The notes under the pieces are model-generated. The model was not told where the DNA came from. It ran no database searches and worked only from the letters and a program-made list of their open reading frames with translations. From contig NC_134398.1 of assembly GCF_050003625.1 (NCBI RefSeq), forward strand, positions 115,606,145 to 115,670,144: a stretch of 64,000 bases of DNA. Direction: 5' to 3'. Made by a program: the position numbers and the translations under genes. Positions 10,253-21,720 of the stretch are shown piece after piece. This stretch comes from Haematobia irritans (Eukaryota; Arthropoda; Insecta; Diptera; Muscidae). Numbering within the stretch: the first letter of the stretch is position 1; every line of letters starts with the position of its first letter.

Positions 10253-11757
10253 TACACGCACAGAAAAACATGTTTGGACATGGTTGCCGCATCCATTTAA
10301 TGCTTATCTAGAGTATGTAATTGTCGCGAAACCGGCTTGTTCGGGTAAGTAGTGAATGCTTACTTATATGGCTACCTATTCGTAAACAGCCCTACTTATA
10401 ATCCTGACTACTGCCCTTGTATTTGAGCGGAGAATTTAACAAGGAGATGTCGCTCAAAATAACCAATAGACTATTTTCTGCATTATCGGTAACCCCCCAT
10501 TTGGTAGCTGAAAGTTACTCACAGAAAAGGGTGGCGAATATGTGGTAGCCAAATAAGCACTTTAAATCTATACCCCCATTTGCTGGTTTATTCAGAATAT
10601 TAATTTTATTGTTTTTAATCAAGGCTTTTTCATTAAATAGTTTTTAATATATAATTAACAAAATTACGTCATGATTATACAAACAAAAAGAAAAAAATTA
10701 GTATTGGTGTAAAGATGAATTTACTATTAAATTGGCCCTTCTTTTTCCGCTGCATTGCCTCGCGTAATTGTTGTTCTGGAGGTCCATTGCTGCTAGGAAA
10801 TGGAGACGCCGTTTCTGAAATTAGAATATAAATATGAAATACATAAATACAAGTGATTTGTAATAGAATTATAATTAATTTGTTAACTTACATTTTTGAA
10901 TTTCTTTCCTTTTGAATCACCATTAGCACTCCGTATTCAGCCAAACGCATTGAAACCAAGAGAACAACTGAACAAATCATTTGACTTGTTCTAGCGGGAC
11001 TTCGTTTTTTTTGTTCTTTCAACATCTTTTTACGATTAAACAAGCAAACAAGCATAATATCTTTCTATGCATTACGCGTAAGCACCAAAACCAAATTAAT
11101 AAATTTGTTTTGTTTAATTTTGCTCGGCAAACTATTTCGTACATTACTCTTAGATACCGAAATTAAATTATCACTTTTTTAATTTCTCTCTCATTTTTTC
11201 TGTGAGAGTAACTGGGTCTTTATTATCGATTTCATCCTCTACTGGTGATGCCCAATATAGTTTATCGACTATTTAATAGATTACTTTATGTTGCTGAATT
11301 GGGTGAAACGAAATGGTGCATTATATGCATTTAGAATAGGAATCTTTAGTACTTTTTGAAATCATTATTCTATACCAAAATAACCGCCTACACATGTGGA
11401 GTGCTTATATAAGCAGGGAAAAGCGACAATAGCTATTTGCCGAACAAGAGGGAGTCGACAGCTATAGATTTGAAAACAAAAATAACAAGACTGGTGACAT
11501 GGTTTAAACCATGTATTTTGTCTTTGTAAAAATAATTTTCGAGCAGAGAAAAATGTATGGTGGCAATAAGCATTTAAATGGTTCTCAAATGCCGCAAACA
11601 TGTTCTATTATTTAAATTATAGAATTTGAGACCATTACATGGTCGGGAGAATCATGTACCTGACCATACAAATTTTTGACATTTTTGCAGGGAAAAAAGT
11701 ATTTTTATAGGTTACGTATAGATATGTCTCGAACCATTACATGGCCATAAAGATCAC
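10253..11757 (-). mobile_element. CATG-rich element, interrupted inverted copy
   Basis: The outer parts at 10253-10335 (ACACGCACAGAAAAACATG and AATTGTCGCG) and 11500-11757 match the 32099-33248 element in inverse orientation. The 10336-11500 interval is foreign to that element and contains the splice-site pair at 10815-10891. The distal half is lost where the AGATCT-rich repeat begins. Confidence 0.6.
10690..10980 (-). other. Possible exon pair flanking a 77-bp intron
   Basis: On the minus strand, an ATG at 10978-10980 opens a hydrophobic frame (VVLLVSMRLAEYGVLMVIQ). It is followed by a strong donor GTAAGT (first base 10891) and a strong acceptor TTCTAATTTCAG (last base 10815). The downstream segment has another attractive frame (PPEQQLREAMQRKKKGQF), but it is out of phase with the first, so the joined frame stops after a few codons. 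This could be a decayed host gene fragment or chance. No family recognised. Confidence 0.25.
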
Positions 11758-12375
11758 CCCAATCCTATCTAATAATATCAAATTTTACCTAATTGGATCT
11801 GTTCAGATATTGGTTCAGATATAATTAGATCTCCACAGATATGCTATATGGTTAGGTTAGGTGGCAGCCCGATATTTCAGGCTCACTTACACTATTCAGT
11901 CCATTGTGATACCACATTGGTGAACTTCGCTCTTATCACTGAGTGCTGCCCGATTCCATGTTAAGCTCAATGACAAGGGACCTCTTTTTTATAGCCGAGT
12001 CCGAACGGCATTCCACATTGCAGTGAAACCACTTAGAGAAGCTTTGAAACCCTCAGAAATGTCACCAGCATTATTGAGGTGGGATAATCCACCGCTGAAA
12101 AACTTTTTGGTGTTCGGTCGAAGCAGGAATCGAACCCACGACCTTGTGTGAGCAAGGCGGGCATGCTAACCATTGCACCACGGTGGCTCCCATATGCTAT
12201 ATATGGCGCTAGATCTGGTTCGATATAATCGCAGATCTCATCATATATAGTGTAATAACTAATTATATCTCCCATATCTAATAATATATGCTTGGATAGG
12301 ACCATGTATACCACTATATCTAATAAGATATGGTATATATAACATCATATCTGACTATATATGGGATTAAATATG
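11758..12375. mobile_element. AGATCT-rich repeat, copy 1
   Basis: Dense in GATCT, AGATAT and TTAGAT words, like 14760-15050 and 18050-18755. It is interrupted by the SINE at 11850-12191. Some copies end near TTTTTACACGG, suggesting a TIR element, but clean ends are not visible here. Confidence 0.5.
11850..12191 (-). mobile_element. tRNA-derived SINE, complete copy with target duplications
   Basis: The 342-bp element lies between perfect 11-bp duplications ATATGCTATAT (11839-11849 and 12192-12202). On the minus strand it opens with a tRNA-like head: A-box region TGGTGCAATGGTTAGCATG and B box GGTTCGATTCC. An unrelated body follows, then the tail CAATGGACTGAATAGTGTAA, then a TAACC-rich end. The tail is shared with the LINE relic at 12525-13259, indicating use of LINE machinery. 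It would be transcribed by RNA polymerase III. Confidence 0.93.
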
Positions 12376-12524
12376 GTCCAAAAGATAATAAAAAAATCAT
12401 GAACACGTTAAAACTACTTGAAACACCCCTTTTTATATAACAAAAAAAATTTTCGTAGTATATACGCAAAGTTGCAGATGGAAAATGACCTTTTTTTATT
12501 TATTTTTTAATCGCAATATCTTGG

Positions 12525-13259
12525 TTTCCGGAAACGTTTCCTGCAAAATAGCAAAGGTTTGGTTGCTTGTGTGGCACGTAATTGTTTACTCGAAAACGGC
12601 CATCGACTGCCGCAAATCTCTCAACGAGATGGCTGAGCAGTACAATATTCACCTAACATGCCGGGGAACTGTAAAGCATATGAGTTAGCAAGGCTAGGAA
12701 CTACCTTACATATTCCAGGGCAACTAGAATCTGTTGGTATGTCTCTGGCAACCTGCAAGCTCTTACTGCGTGAGAAGGCCGTTATGATGGCAAATGTTCG
12801 ATGGGAGAATTGCAAGGGTTGTAACAACACCAAGCAAATATGGCCCCATTTAAACTTGAACCGCACACTAGATATGCTAGTGTTCTCAAGACGTCAGATA
12901 TCACTTCTGATATCTGCTATAACGGGTCGCTGCCTGATAGGCGAATTTGCAAAAACTATTGGTGCGAAGTATAATGACTATTGAATGAGCTGCCATGATG
13001 CGGAGGAAAAGGAATCAATGAAACACTTCTTGTGCGAGTGTCTTGCATTTTGTGTAAGGCGTAAGGAACGTTAACTTCAGCAGTCTGTTAATGTTTTTGG
13101 AACAATCTGTTGGTTCAACAAAAGAAAATAATAGAGAAGGTTCAGTGGTTAAAACTAGAAGTGTCAATATGTAATAGGTACTTTTAGTTAAATGTGGTAT
13201 CACAATTGACTGAAATTTAATCGGGCTGTCACTTTAACGTAACCTAACCTAATTGTTAA
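12525..13259 (+). pseudogene. LINE 3' end: RNase H fragment and 3' UTR
   Basis: Translation gives SLNEMAEQYNIHLT, then GNCKAYELARLGTTLHIPGQ, LATCKLLLREKAV, then ISLLISAITGRCLIGEFAKT and a C-rich end. This is the pattern of the RNase H and C-terminal region of I/LOA-type or jockey-like LINEs. The frame is broken: a small deletion removes residues before PGNCKA, and the DELAR-type motif reads YELAR. It ends in ATCGGGCTGTCACTTTAACG and CCTAACCTAA, the source tail for the SINEs and micro-insertions. Confidence 0.8.
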
Positions 13260-13465
13260 AAGCAAACGCACCGAAGGTTAATGAAATCATTAGTCAAGAT
13301 GATTATCCGATGGAATTACGGATTCTGTGACTACAACAATGATTTTTTTGAATATTTATATGTTATAGTAAATTTAATTTAATGCGTTTTACTTTTATTA
13401 CTTGCGTAGATTGTACTTGTTAAATTTCAAATAACAAAATTTGCTTTTTTTTTCTAGCTCTCATA

Positions 13466-13857
13466 TCGATGTCCTCATTCCAGAGTAAGCTAAGTCGACT
13501 TAGTATATTTTGATGGAGTTCGTTGTTTTTTATTCGGATTGATGTGAATTGCATCCAGTCAAAAGTTCGAATTTATTGGACACTTCTATCAAAAGTTATT
13601 GTTAATATTGTACGCATCCTGTGACTAAAGTTTTAAAAATTTCCAATCCAAACAGGCCAAAAAGCTTTGTTCGGTCTTACGTGGTCTAAGTCATTTTTAC
13701 CCATGTTCTATTACCACTATTTTCAATTCGTACATACTAAAAAAATCCACAATAAACATGATTTTAAAACCGAAAAAAGTGAATTTATATCGTATACGGT
13801 GTTTCCTGTAAAATTCACTTTTGTGACCTAGCGTACTTTGGAATGGAGACATCGATA
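13466..13857. mobile_element. MITE with ATATCGATGTC termini
   Basis: About 392 bp. Inverted ends ATATCGATGTC..TCATTCCA and the complement of TGGAATGGAGACATCGATAT (19 of about 20 alike) are visible. Inside lies AAGTCGACTTAG, also found near the ends of the element at 15340-17324, so the two may be one family. Non-coding. Confidence 0.65.
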
Positions 13858-14182
13858 TTTTCTAATAAATGGGTTCTATACATTATAAAAGTCCTTCATG
13901 TTTCCATTAAATTCGACAAACCAATTCTGCCTTTAGTGTGAACGGCCCATTAGTTTCAACAAAAACCCCAATGTCATTATTTTAAATGTAAACGCAGTCA
14001 GGAGCATCACTAAACACTAGAAAAGCGAGAAAATTAAGAAATACTATATAAGTTTTTTAATTTGGTAAAGTGTAGTTTCTTTTATTGCGGAGATTATGTA
14101 GGTAAGTAAGTATTGTATTTGTCATTTCCTTCGTAGTCCTTTTCATATATTGTTTAAATACTTTCTAGATTAGGAAAAAGGA

Positions 14183-14440
14183 AACCACGGTGGTACTGGT
14201 TACCATGCCCGCCTTGCATTCAAAAGGTCATGCGTTCAATCCCAGTTCCTACCAAAAATTATCTCGGCGGTGGATTATCTCCTCACAGTAATGCTGGTGA
14301 CATTTCTTACTGCTTCAGAGATTCTCTAAGTTTTCTCAACGCAACATGATATGCCGTTTGGACTCGATTATAAGAAAGATGTCCCATGTTATTGAGCTAA
14401 ACATTGAATCGGGCATCACTCGATATGTTGATCAATGTGA
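14183..14440 (+). mobile_element. Decayed SINE
   Basis: Head CCACGGTGGTACTGGTTACC, B-box-like GCGTTCAATCCC, and the body words GTGGATTATCTCCTCACAGT and AATGCTGGTGACATTTCT match the intact SINEs on the plus strand. The 3' tail is lost. Confidence 0.75.
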
Positions 14441-14759
14441 ATTCACGAATTCCTTTAAATGTGAGTATTAAATGCAACATAAAATTATAACCTATTCAGC
14501 AACTTTTATTACAACTTAAAGAAGAATGATCCAAAGCAATCCTTACACTTGATCACATAGTTCAATTTAATTCCTAATACTATTTACTAAATTTCATTAC
14601 AGATTGCCTGAAAGGAAAAACAAACGAAAAAACCCCTGGACAACACTCCAACTCAACTGTCAATACCTCCTTAATGTAATGCATATACTTTTTGTATTTT
14701 TAAATAAAATAATTGATCTCATATTATATACAAATTATGGGCTTTTATTATGAGCAGGT

Positions 14760-15050
14760 ATCCTATACTGTTGAAAGATCTGGAAAGATACAAATGTATC
14801 AAATAATATGCAATTGTATCAAATTATATCTGATTAGATGTGTCTCATTTTTGAGATCTGATTAGATCCACTTTCATAGTATTTAGATCTGACCAGATAT
14901 AACCATTTTTCGGATCTGCTCAGATCTGACCATCTCTTGGCTCAGATCAAACCATATCAAATCAGATCCCCCAAGTTTTACACGCCCGTGTAAAAATATA
15001 TCTAATTTGATAATATATCTAATTATATATAATTTTATCTACAAATTTCC
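14760..15050. mobile_element. AGATCT-rich repeat, copy 2
   Basis: Contains TTTGAGATCTGATTAGATCC, CAGATCTGACCATCTC and AAGTTTTACACGCCCGTGTA. The last is a short palindrome that resembles the end of the copy near 18755. Confidence 0.5.
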
Positions 15051-15503
15051 AATATTACTGAATTTACAGTAATTAATAAAAAGATTTATTTTAGGTTTTA
15101 TAATGAAGAAAGTGTATTTAATACAGCAAGTTGGCTCAAACCTATTTACGTTATATCTACGTCTAGGAATAAAAGTATAAGAATTCAATTAAAAATATAT
15201 ATAAACATAGCCACTACGGGTTCTGGCGTTTGAATTGCCCAAGGCATTGGGGCATTGCTCTTTTCACGCATTTTTTTTACATGAGTCTCCCAGTTCCTCT
15301 CATTGGCTACTCGGAATGAAAACTCCGAAAAATAGAACATATCGACGCCTCCGAACCATAGTATGTTAAGTCGACATAGCATGTTTGAAAGTTCTTTACG
15401 TTTTTAGTAGTTTGTGTGTGTAAGTATACATAGTATACTATAGTTTGTAAAAAATAGTCGACTGATAAATAACGAAAATTTTCACATTTTTACAAATGAT
15501 ATG

Positions 15504-16163
15504 CACTGAAAAAAATATTGTCGTGAGGTCAAAGGTTTCATGTCTTTAAAATACGAATACAAATTTTGCTTAGCATAGAAGACTCATTTCTCTAAAATAA
15601 AGTTATTTTCCTTGTCCAAAAGTCGATAAACTTTTCAATGAAGTCGTATTGTCCTTATAATTAAGTGATTTGACTTAAAAATGGGTATCTGAACATGAAA
15701 GAAAAAATTTATAAGGCTAAGGTCAACTTGACTTTAATAATTCAGAAAAATTCTTTAAATTTAATGAAATTGTCTTTAAATTTGTTGTCTTTTTGCATCA
15801 TGACTACAAAGCAAAAAATCGTTCAAATATAGGACATGTTTTTCAAAACTTTATTTTAAAGAAGTTTTTTACTGCAAACATAGCATAATTTCTACTGAAA
15901 TTCGAGTCCTAATTTGGAAAATAAAGTTGCCATTAACTCGATTTTAAAGGACTTTGATAGCATATGAAGAAAAAAAGCTGAGAAAGCGAAAAATTAAAAT
16001 TTGCTTCCTAGAAGCAAGTACACATAACCTAAATTTAAAAGAGAATTGTGTCTTAAAAGTATCCTTTCTTGTATTCTCCGCTTCTTTGGCTCGGAATCAA
16101 TACCAAATTTTTTAAAGTAAAGACAAAATCTTTGGAACCGAGTAAGCTTTTTTTTCAGTGTGA
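15504..16163 (+). mobile_element. CACTG MITE, full-length copy
   Basis: Starts CACTGAAAAAAATATTGTCG and ends CTTTTTTTTCAGTGTG, giving short inverted CACTGAAAAAAA ends. The same element in opposite orientation lies at 44408-45046; other pieces are at 19371, 19888-22066 and 29733. About 660 bp, non-coding. Confidence 0.75.
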
Positions 16164-16355
16164 GTTCGATTGCGCGGAAAAAGCAGAAATTGGCACAAAA
16201 TATGTCAAAAAGTAATATTTATTTATATTTAGTTTTATATTATGTTATTAATCTGAAGGAGAAGTAATAACTACAGAGACCATGCTAAGTAACAGAATGA
16301 AGGCGATAGTGTTCATGTACTTATTGAGAAATGCAAAAAAAATAAACGTATATAT

Positions 16356-16823
16356 ATGCCAATGGAATGGTACTCTGTAATAGGAAATGCCAAGAAGACA
16401 GAACCATTGTATGACGTTATTGAAATGGAAAATTAAGATTTTTTAGATTTCAAGCAATTTGCATCAATTACAAATTGGACGAAAAATACAAAAAATGAAA
16501 AAAGTAAGCCTATCAAAGATCAAGCAGATCAAAGTGTCGAAGGATCAAAACTATATTTGTTTTTTTACAAACATAAATTCGATGATGATTTTAAAGAAAT
16601 CAAAGTATATGATGAAAACAAAAAGTGCAGAAAACGGAGAAATGTCCCTCAAGACATACCGAAGGCATATACGTCTACATTTGGTATAACGGAAGAAAAA
16701 CATAAAAATCTCCTATATATGTACGACCAAAACTTAGTTCCAAAAGTTCACCAACGCTTATACAGAGAATTAAATAGCGCTGATGGAAAGGAATATGTAG
16801 TCACGTCAGACAATGACGATTAA
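16356..16823 (+). pseudogene. Decayed transposon ORF of unknown type
   Basis: One frame runs from an ATG at 16356 to a stop at 16823 with a single in-frame TAA at 16434-16436. It reads MPMEWYSVIGNAKK at the start and ends RLYRELNSADGKEYVVTSDN. The middle (FFYKHKFDDDFKEIKVYDEN, then a K/R-rich stretch) is strongly charged. The layout recalls uncharacterised transposon-linked proteins of arthropods, but I cannot name the family. A poly(A)-like run follows. It is probably the C-terminal part of a larger protein whose upstream part is gone. Confidence 0.5.
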
Positions 16824-17566
16824 ATATAAAAAAATAAATTCAATTTTAAGTGAATTGAATTATTTTTATTTAATTTTAATTTTTTTATAAATTAAAATAC
16901 ATATGGGTTTATGTTTTATGGAACTTTAATTTTAACATATCTTTGAATGGCCATTACTTAACTCATTTTCATTTGTTTAATATACTTTTAAATTGATGTT
17001 ATTAAACTTGAACTGAATTAATATGTATTATTTTACCCTTTGTCTTATCAATAAAAATTTTAAAAACTATTATAATTTGTTTTTTTTTTTATTATATATT
17101 ATAATCTTAGTTCATCTAAGTATAATGACAATAAAATGTATCACCATTTTGTTCCAAACCAGAACATGCTATGTATACTTAGACGACTAATCAGAGTAGA
17201 AAGGTACGTAACAAAACATGCTAAGTCGACTTAGCCGACTACTTATGAAATGTTTGTCCATGCTAAAGTATTCTAAGTCGTTTTTAGCTATAATCTGCTA
17301 TTCTTCGGAGGCGTCGATATAAAAATACAGAAGAATTGTCAGTTTATTTAAAGACATTTACAAATAATACATATACTTACCAATAATTGCTACTCGTGCC
17401 CATGGAATGGTTATGCGAAGTCCTAAATACCATACTATGAATAATATATCCGTTTCATGATGCAAACCATCTCCGAATCATTATTTTATTTTTTTGATAT
17501 TGGATAATACTACATTCTTCAAATTCGAAAATGGCGTGGCTACAAATCATCACGATGCTACTCGGC

Positions 17567-17690
17567 CTCCTTAATCTTTTCGTCCACCTAGAAAAGAGAA
17601 AATATTAAATATATAAAAATAGGACCCAAACGATAAACTTACCTCATCACTTCTTCTCATACTCCTTGATCTTCGTCGAAAAATATGAAT
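17567..17690 (-). other. Possible 55-bp intron with short terminal exons
   Basis: On the minus strand the donor GATGAG/GTAAGT (first intron base 17642) and the acceptor TTTTCTCTTTTCTAG (last base 17588) are both near-consensus. Without splicing the frame ends KIKEYEKK-stop; with splicing another frame ends VDEKIKEAE-stop. The two endings look like alternatives, but the upstream coding is not identified. Confidence 0.25.
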
Positions 17691-17699
17691 ACATTAAAT

Positions 17700-18049
17700 T
17701 TTTATATGAATAAAAAATAAAAACATCAAACTCTCATTATCCAATATTTGGATACCAATTTTTTTTTTTTAATTTAATAACAACAACCGTTGCTAATGGT
17801 GATTGTTATGTGGTGACATTTTTTTAAACAAGCAGACAGTTGTGTCTGAACGTAAGAATTTTTTGAATTTTTAAAATAATAATGAAACAGGTTTCGAACT
17901 GTCACAACATATAAAGATTGTTTGGTTATGTTCACCACTTGTTGTGTTGTGTGACCAAACATACGTATTTGTAACAATATATATCACGTTAACATTCTCG
18001 TAACAGACATATTATTTTTACACCCAAACATATACACTTATTTTTTATC
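17700..18049. other. Unclassified AT-rich stretch
   Basis: No gene or repeat structure is recognised. The 67-codon minus frame at 17774-17977 has no family signature. Confidence 0.4.
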
Positions 18050-18755
<706 letters not shown>

Positions 18756-19319
18756 CGGCATATGATAAATTTATTTGCAGTTACATGATGTATGCTTTTG
18801 TACATTTAATGGGCACGAAATAAATATGGAATGATTATTTATTGTTGAAGTTGAACCAAAATAGAGTGTGTAAAAATATGTGATGTTTGCTTGCACGACA
18901 TTATAAATACAAATAAACAATGAATTAGTTTATTAAAAAAAAAAATAAATAAAGTTAATTTTGTGTTTTCTATTTTCAAGTGGCGTCCTTTTAAGACAAC
19001 GAAAAAAGTTTTTTCATAAACATCAAAACATTTTAGGTTGTGACCATGTTCTTTTAACGGGAAGAAAAACATTTTTGACAAATACCATTACATTTTAGAT
19101 TGTGACCATTGTCTTTTGATTCAAACAATATTATTTTTATCAATATAATAACATTTTAGAGGAGAACTAATTTAGTTTTCTTAGAACCATGTTCACTGAG
19201 CCAACATGGCTGCAGTTGGAAATGTTACATGGTCGACGCAAAATAATAGATCCAATCATATTATTTTACACTTCGAATATGATCGTGACAATCATGTTTC
19301 TTCTCTGTGTGTAGTAGAT
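18756..19319 (-). mobile_element. CATG-rich element, 3'-truncated inverted copy
   Basis: Matches about 32100-32670 in reverse, through CACTGAGCCAACATGGCTGC to the terminus CATGTTTCTTCTCTGTGTG. About half the element is missing at its left end. Confidence 0.8.
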
Positions 19320-19370
19320 ACAATTGCTCCAATATTATCTAGCACAGTTCATTCTGATAATATTCCCTAC

Positions 19371-19800
19371 ACAGAAAAAAATATTGTCGTGAGCCCAAAG
19401 ATATGAAGTCTTTAAAATACGAACACGAATTTTTCTTAGCATAGAATACGCATTTCTCTGTATTTTTTTCCTTGTCCAATCTTTTCAATGAAGTCAAGTG
19501 ATTGTTTCTTTGCATCTTGACTACAAAGCAAAAAAGTGTTCAAAAATAGGACATGTTTTTCAACACTTTATTTAAAGACGTTTTTACTTCAAACATAGCA
19601 TAATTTCTATTGGAAGTCGAGTCTGAATTTGGAAATTGTTGTCATTAACATGATTTTAAAGGGATTTGATATCATATGAAGAAAAAAACTAAAAAACGGA
19701 AAATTAAAATTTGCTTCCTAGATTTAAGAACGCAAAACCCAAGTTGTGTCTTAAAGTATCCTTACTTGAATTTTGCGATTTTTTCTCAGTATACATTTCT
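19371..19800 (+). mobile_element. CACTG MITE, internally deleted copy
   Basis: Starts ACAGAAAAAAATATTGTCGTG and follows the 15504-16163 order with deletions, to about 19800. Confidence 0.65.
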
Positions 19801-20148
19801 ACTGAAATTTTAGATCTTCGATTCATTTCTTACTAAAAATTTCAACTTAATTTCTTCGGAGTACAAGCCCGAATTTAAGTTACCTACACTGAAAGAAAAG
19901 CATGCCAGGCTCCAAAGATTTTGTCTTTGCTTTAAAAATGTTGGTAAGGATAATTTTAAGACACAATTCTCTTTAAAATTTGAGTTTTGTGTACTTGACT
20001 CTACAAAACAAATTTAATTGATTTATTTTTTCTCAGCAGTTTTCTTCATGTGCAGTCCTTTAAAAATGTGTTAACGACAACTTAAATTTCCAAATTTCAC
20101 TCGAAGTTATGCTATGTTTCAAGTAAAAACGTGTTTGAAATAACACGC

Positions 20149-20393
20149 AGAGAAGGAATATGATCACCTCAAACATGTTTCAAGCGCAAAATGTTATTTT
20201 TGTATGGTGACCATGTAACATGTTTGTCACTAAAATGTTATTTTCTCGTCAAATATAACCTGCTTGCCGAAATCAGATACATGATTTCCGAGAAAATAAC
20301 ATGGTTGCGAAAACCATGTTACATGGTCACCACCCAAAAATAACATTTTGCACTTAAAACTTGTTTGAGGTGATCATGTTCCTTCTCTGGGTG
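20149..20393. mobile_element. Palindromic CATG-type MITE
   Basis: About 245 bp. The left end ACACGCAGAGAAGGAATATG is matched by the right end CATGTTCCTTCTCTGGGTG, and the inverted arms extend inward (ATGATCACCTCAAACATG / TTGTTTGAGGTGATCATG). It shares the ACACGCAGAGAAG start with the CATG elements, so it may be a deletion derivative of that family. Confidence 0.8.
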
Positions 20394-20933
20394 AATGTAT
20401 TAAAAAACATTTATTTTTTAACGATTTATTTCGCTTTCTTGTCAAGATAATAAAAGTGAACCAATTTAGAGACGATTTCATTAATATTGAAGAATTTTTC
20501 AGAAATATTGAAGTTAAGTTGACTTTAGTCCAACAAAATTTTCTCTCGAATTACGATAAAAAGTTGTAACGGAACGAAATACATTTTTGTATTGTATTCG
20601 TCCTTACATAGATTTATTTGATTGTGCCTCCTGTTGTTTAATGTATGTGTGCCTTTTATGGCCACATACCCACTGCCCTACTCTCCACATAGCCACTGTC
20701 ATTCAATAGAGTCTGGGTGGGTAAGGGAAAATAATTAATATGGCAGTCCGACTTTGAGAAACATTTGTTTTAGTTTGCTATGAACATAATTCTCACCTAC
20801 GTTGTGGCTGTGGGAGAATATAAACTCGGTGGTTTTGGACAACGAGGAAGAGTCTCCCGACAGCCGAAGGGTACTGAACACGACGAGTGGCACGACCGCA
20901 GTCAGTTCACACTAAGCGACAGGAACTCTCGGC

Positions 20934-21290
20934 ATTTAGCTTGCTTCCGCACTAATTGTTTCGGCAATTAGCTTGCTTCCGCACTAATCGTTTCACCGAC
21001 GATTAGCTTGTTTCCGCACTAATAGCATCGGCTATTAGCTTGCTTCCGCACTAGTAGCTTCGGCTATTAGCTTGCTTCCGCACTAATAGCTTCGGCTATT
21101 AGCTTGCTTCCGCACTAGTAGCTTCGGCTATTAGCTTGCTTCCGCACTAATTGCTTCGGCAATTAGCTTGCTTCCGCACTAATCATCTCCCCGACGATTA
21201 GCTTGCTTCCGCACTAGTAGCTTCGGCTATTAGCTTGCTTCCGCACTAATAGCTTCGGCTATTAGCTTGCTTCCCCTAGTAGTTTCGACA
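20934..21290 (+). repeat. Tandem hairpin array inside the solo LTR
   Basis: About ten units of 32-35 bp share the spacer TTAGCTTGCTTCCGCACTA. Between spacers lies a variable inverted repeat, usually closed by a C(TTCG)G loop. Three stem classes occur: AATTGC/GCAATT, AATAGC (or AGTAGC)/GCTATT, and AATCG/CGATT. Changes in one arm are matched by changes in the other. It lies downstream of the TATA box, so it would be in the transcribed R/U5 part. Confidence 0.9.
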
Positions 21291-21299
21291 AATAGTTTG

Positions 21300-21720
21300 T
21301 AGTTTTGTTACTAACCCAACGACGAATCAACAATCAACACCGAATCACCATCTCACCCGGATCGTCAACATCGCTATCAACGTGGAATCGCCGCATCACC
21401 CGAATCATCAACGTATCGCTGCACCACCCTAATCATCAACATATCGCCGCATCACCCGAATCGTCAACATCGGCCAACCATCGACAGCCGACCAAACCAA
21501 CACAACCAACCACCGACGGCTAACCAGCAACTATCATAACCGCTACCGAACCATTAACCGAATCATCAACCGAATCAACAACCGAACAATCAACCGAACC
21601 GTCAACCGAATCACCAACCGATCATCATCATCACCGCAACAACGACTTTAGCCGAACCAAATCGTCAACAACCGACGACTTCAGTACTAAGAGGCTACGT
21701 AATAAATCACCGCCCCTCAG
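21300..21720 (+). repeat. AACCGA/ATCACC-rich low-complexity part of the LTR
   Basis: Short imperfect repeats of AACCGAATC and CATCACCCGAATC. The 72-codon frame at 21305-21523 reflects this composition and is not considered a gene. Confidence 0.7.

Larger units (their letters stand above)
15340..17324 (+). mobile_element. 2-kb inverted-repeat element with decayed ORF
   Basis: Perfect inverted ends ATATCGACGCCTCCGAA (15340-15356) and TTCGGAGGCGTCGATAT (right end about 17320) enclose sequence with repeated GTCGAC words. It contains the only long non-repeat frame in this stretch (16356-16823) and a CACTG MITE at 15504-16163. The termini resemble those at 13466-13857. Superfamily not determined. 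Confidence 0.65.
15188..17485 (-). other. Possible split host coding sequence with a TE in its intron
   Basis: On the minus strand a frame at about 17393-17483 reads GDGLHHETDILFIVWYLGLR and on to VAII, ending at a consensus donor (G then GTAAGTATATG). Downstream, after a pyrimidine-rich stretch and tandem acceptors (CCGAG/TAG), a frame at about 15188-15319 continues in phase as ANERNWETHVKKMREKSN to a stop. The joined product would have one membrane-spanning stretch and a basic tail. Both tandem acceptors keep the frame. The intron would hold the 2-kb element at 15340-17324. No start codon or upstream exon is placed and I do not recognise the family. Confidence 0.35.

Noticed and set aside
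13190..13260. TAACC repeats as telomeric sequence
   Set aside because: They are the short 3' tail of LINE/SINE copies and are not extended arrays.
20941..21290. Possible CRISPR-like array (constant 19-base words with variable inserts)
   Set aside because: The genome is animal, the variable parts are small palindromes rather than spacers, and the array lies inside an LTR.
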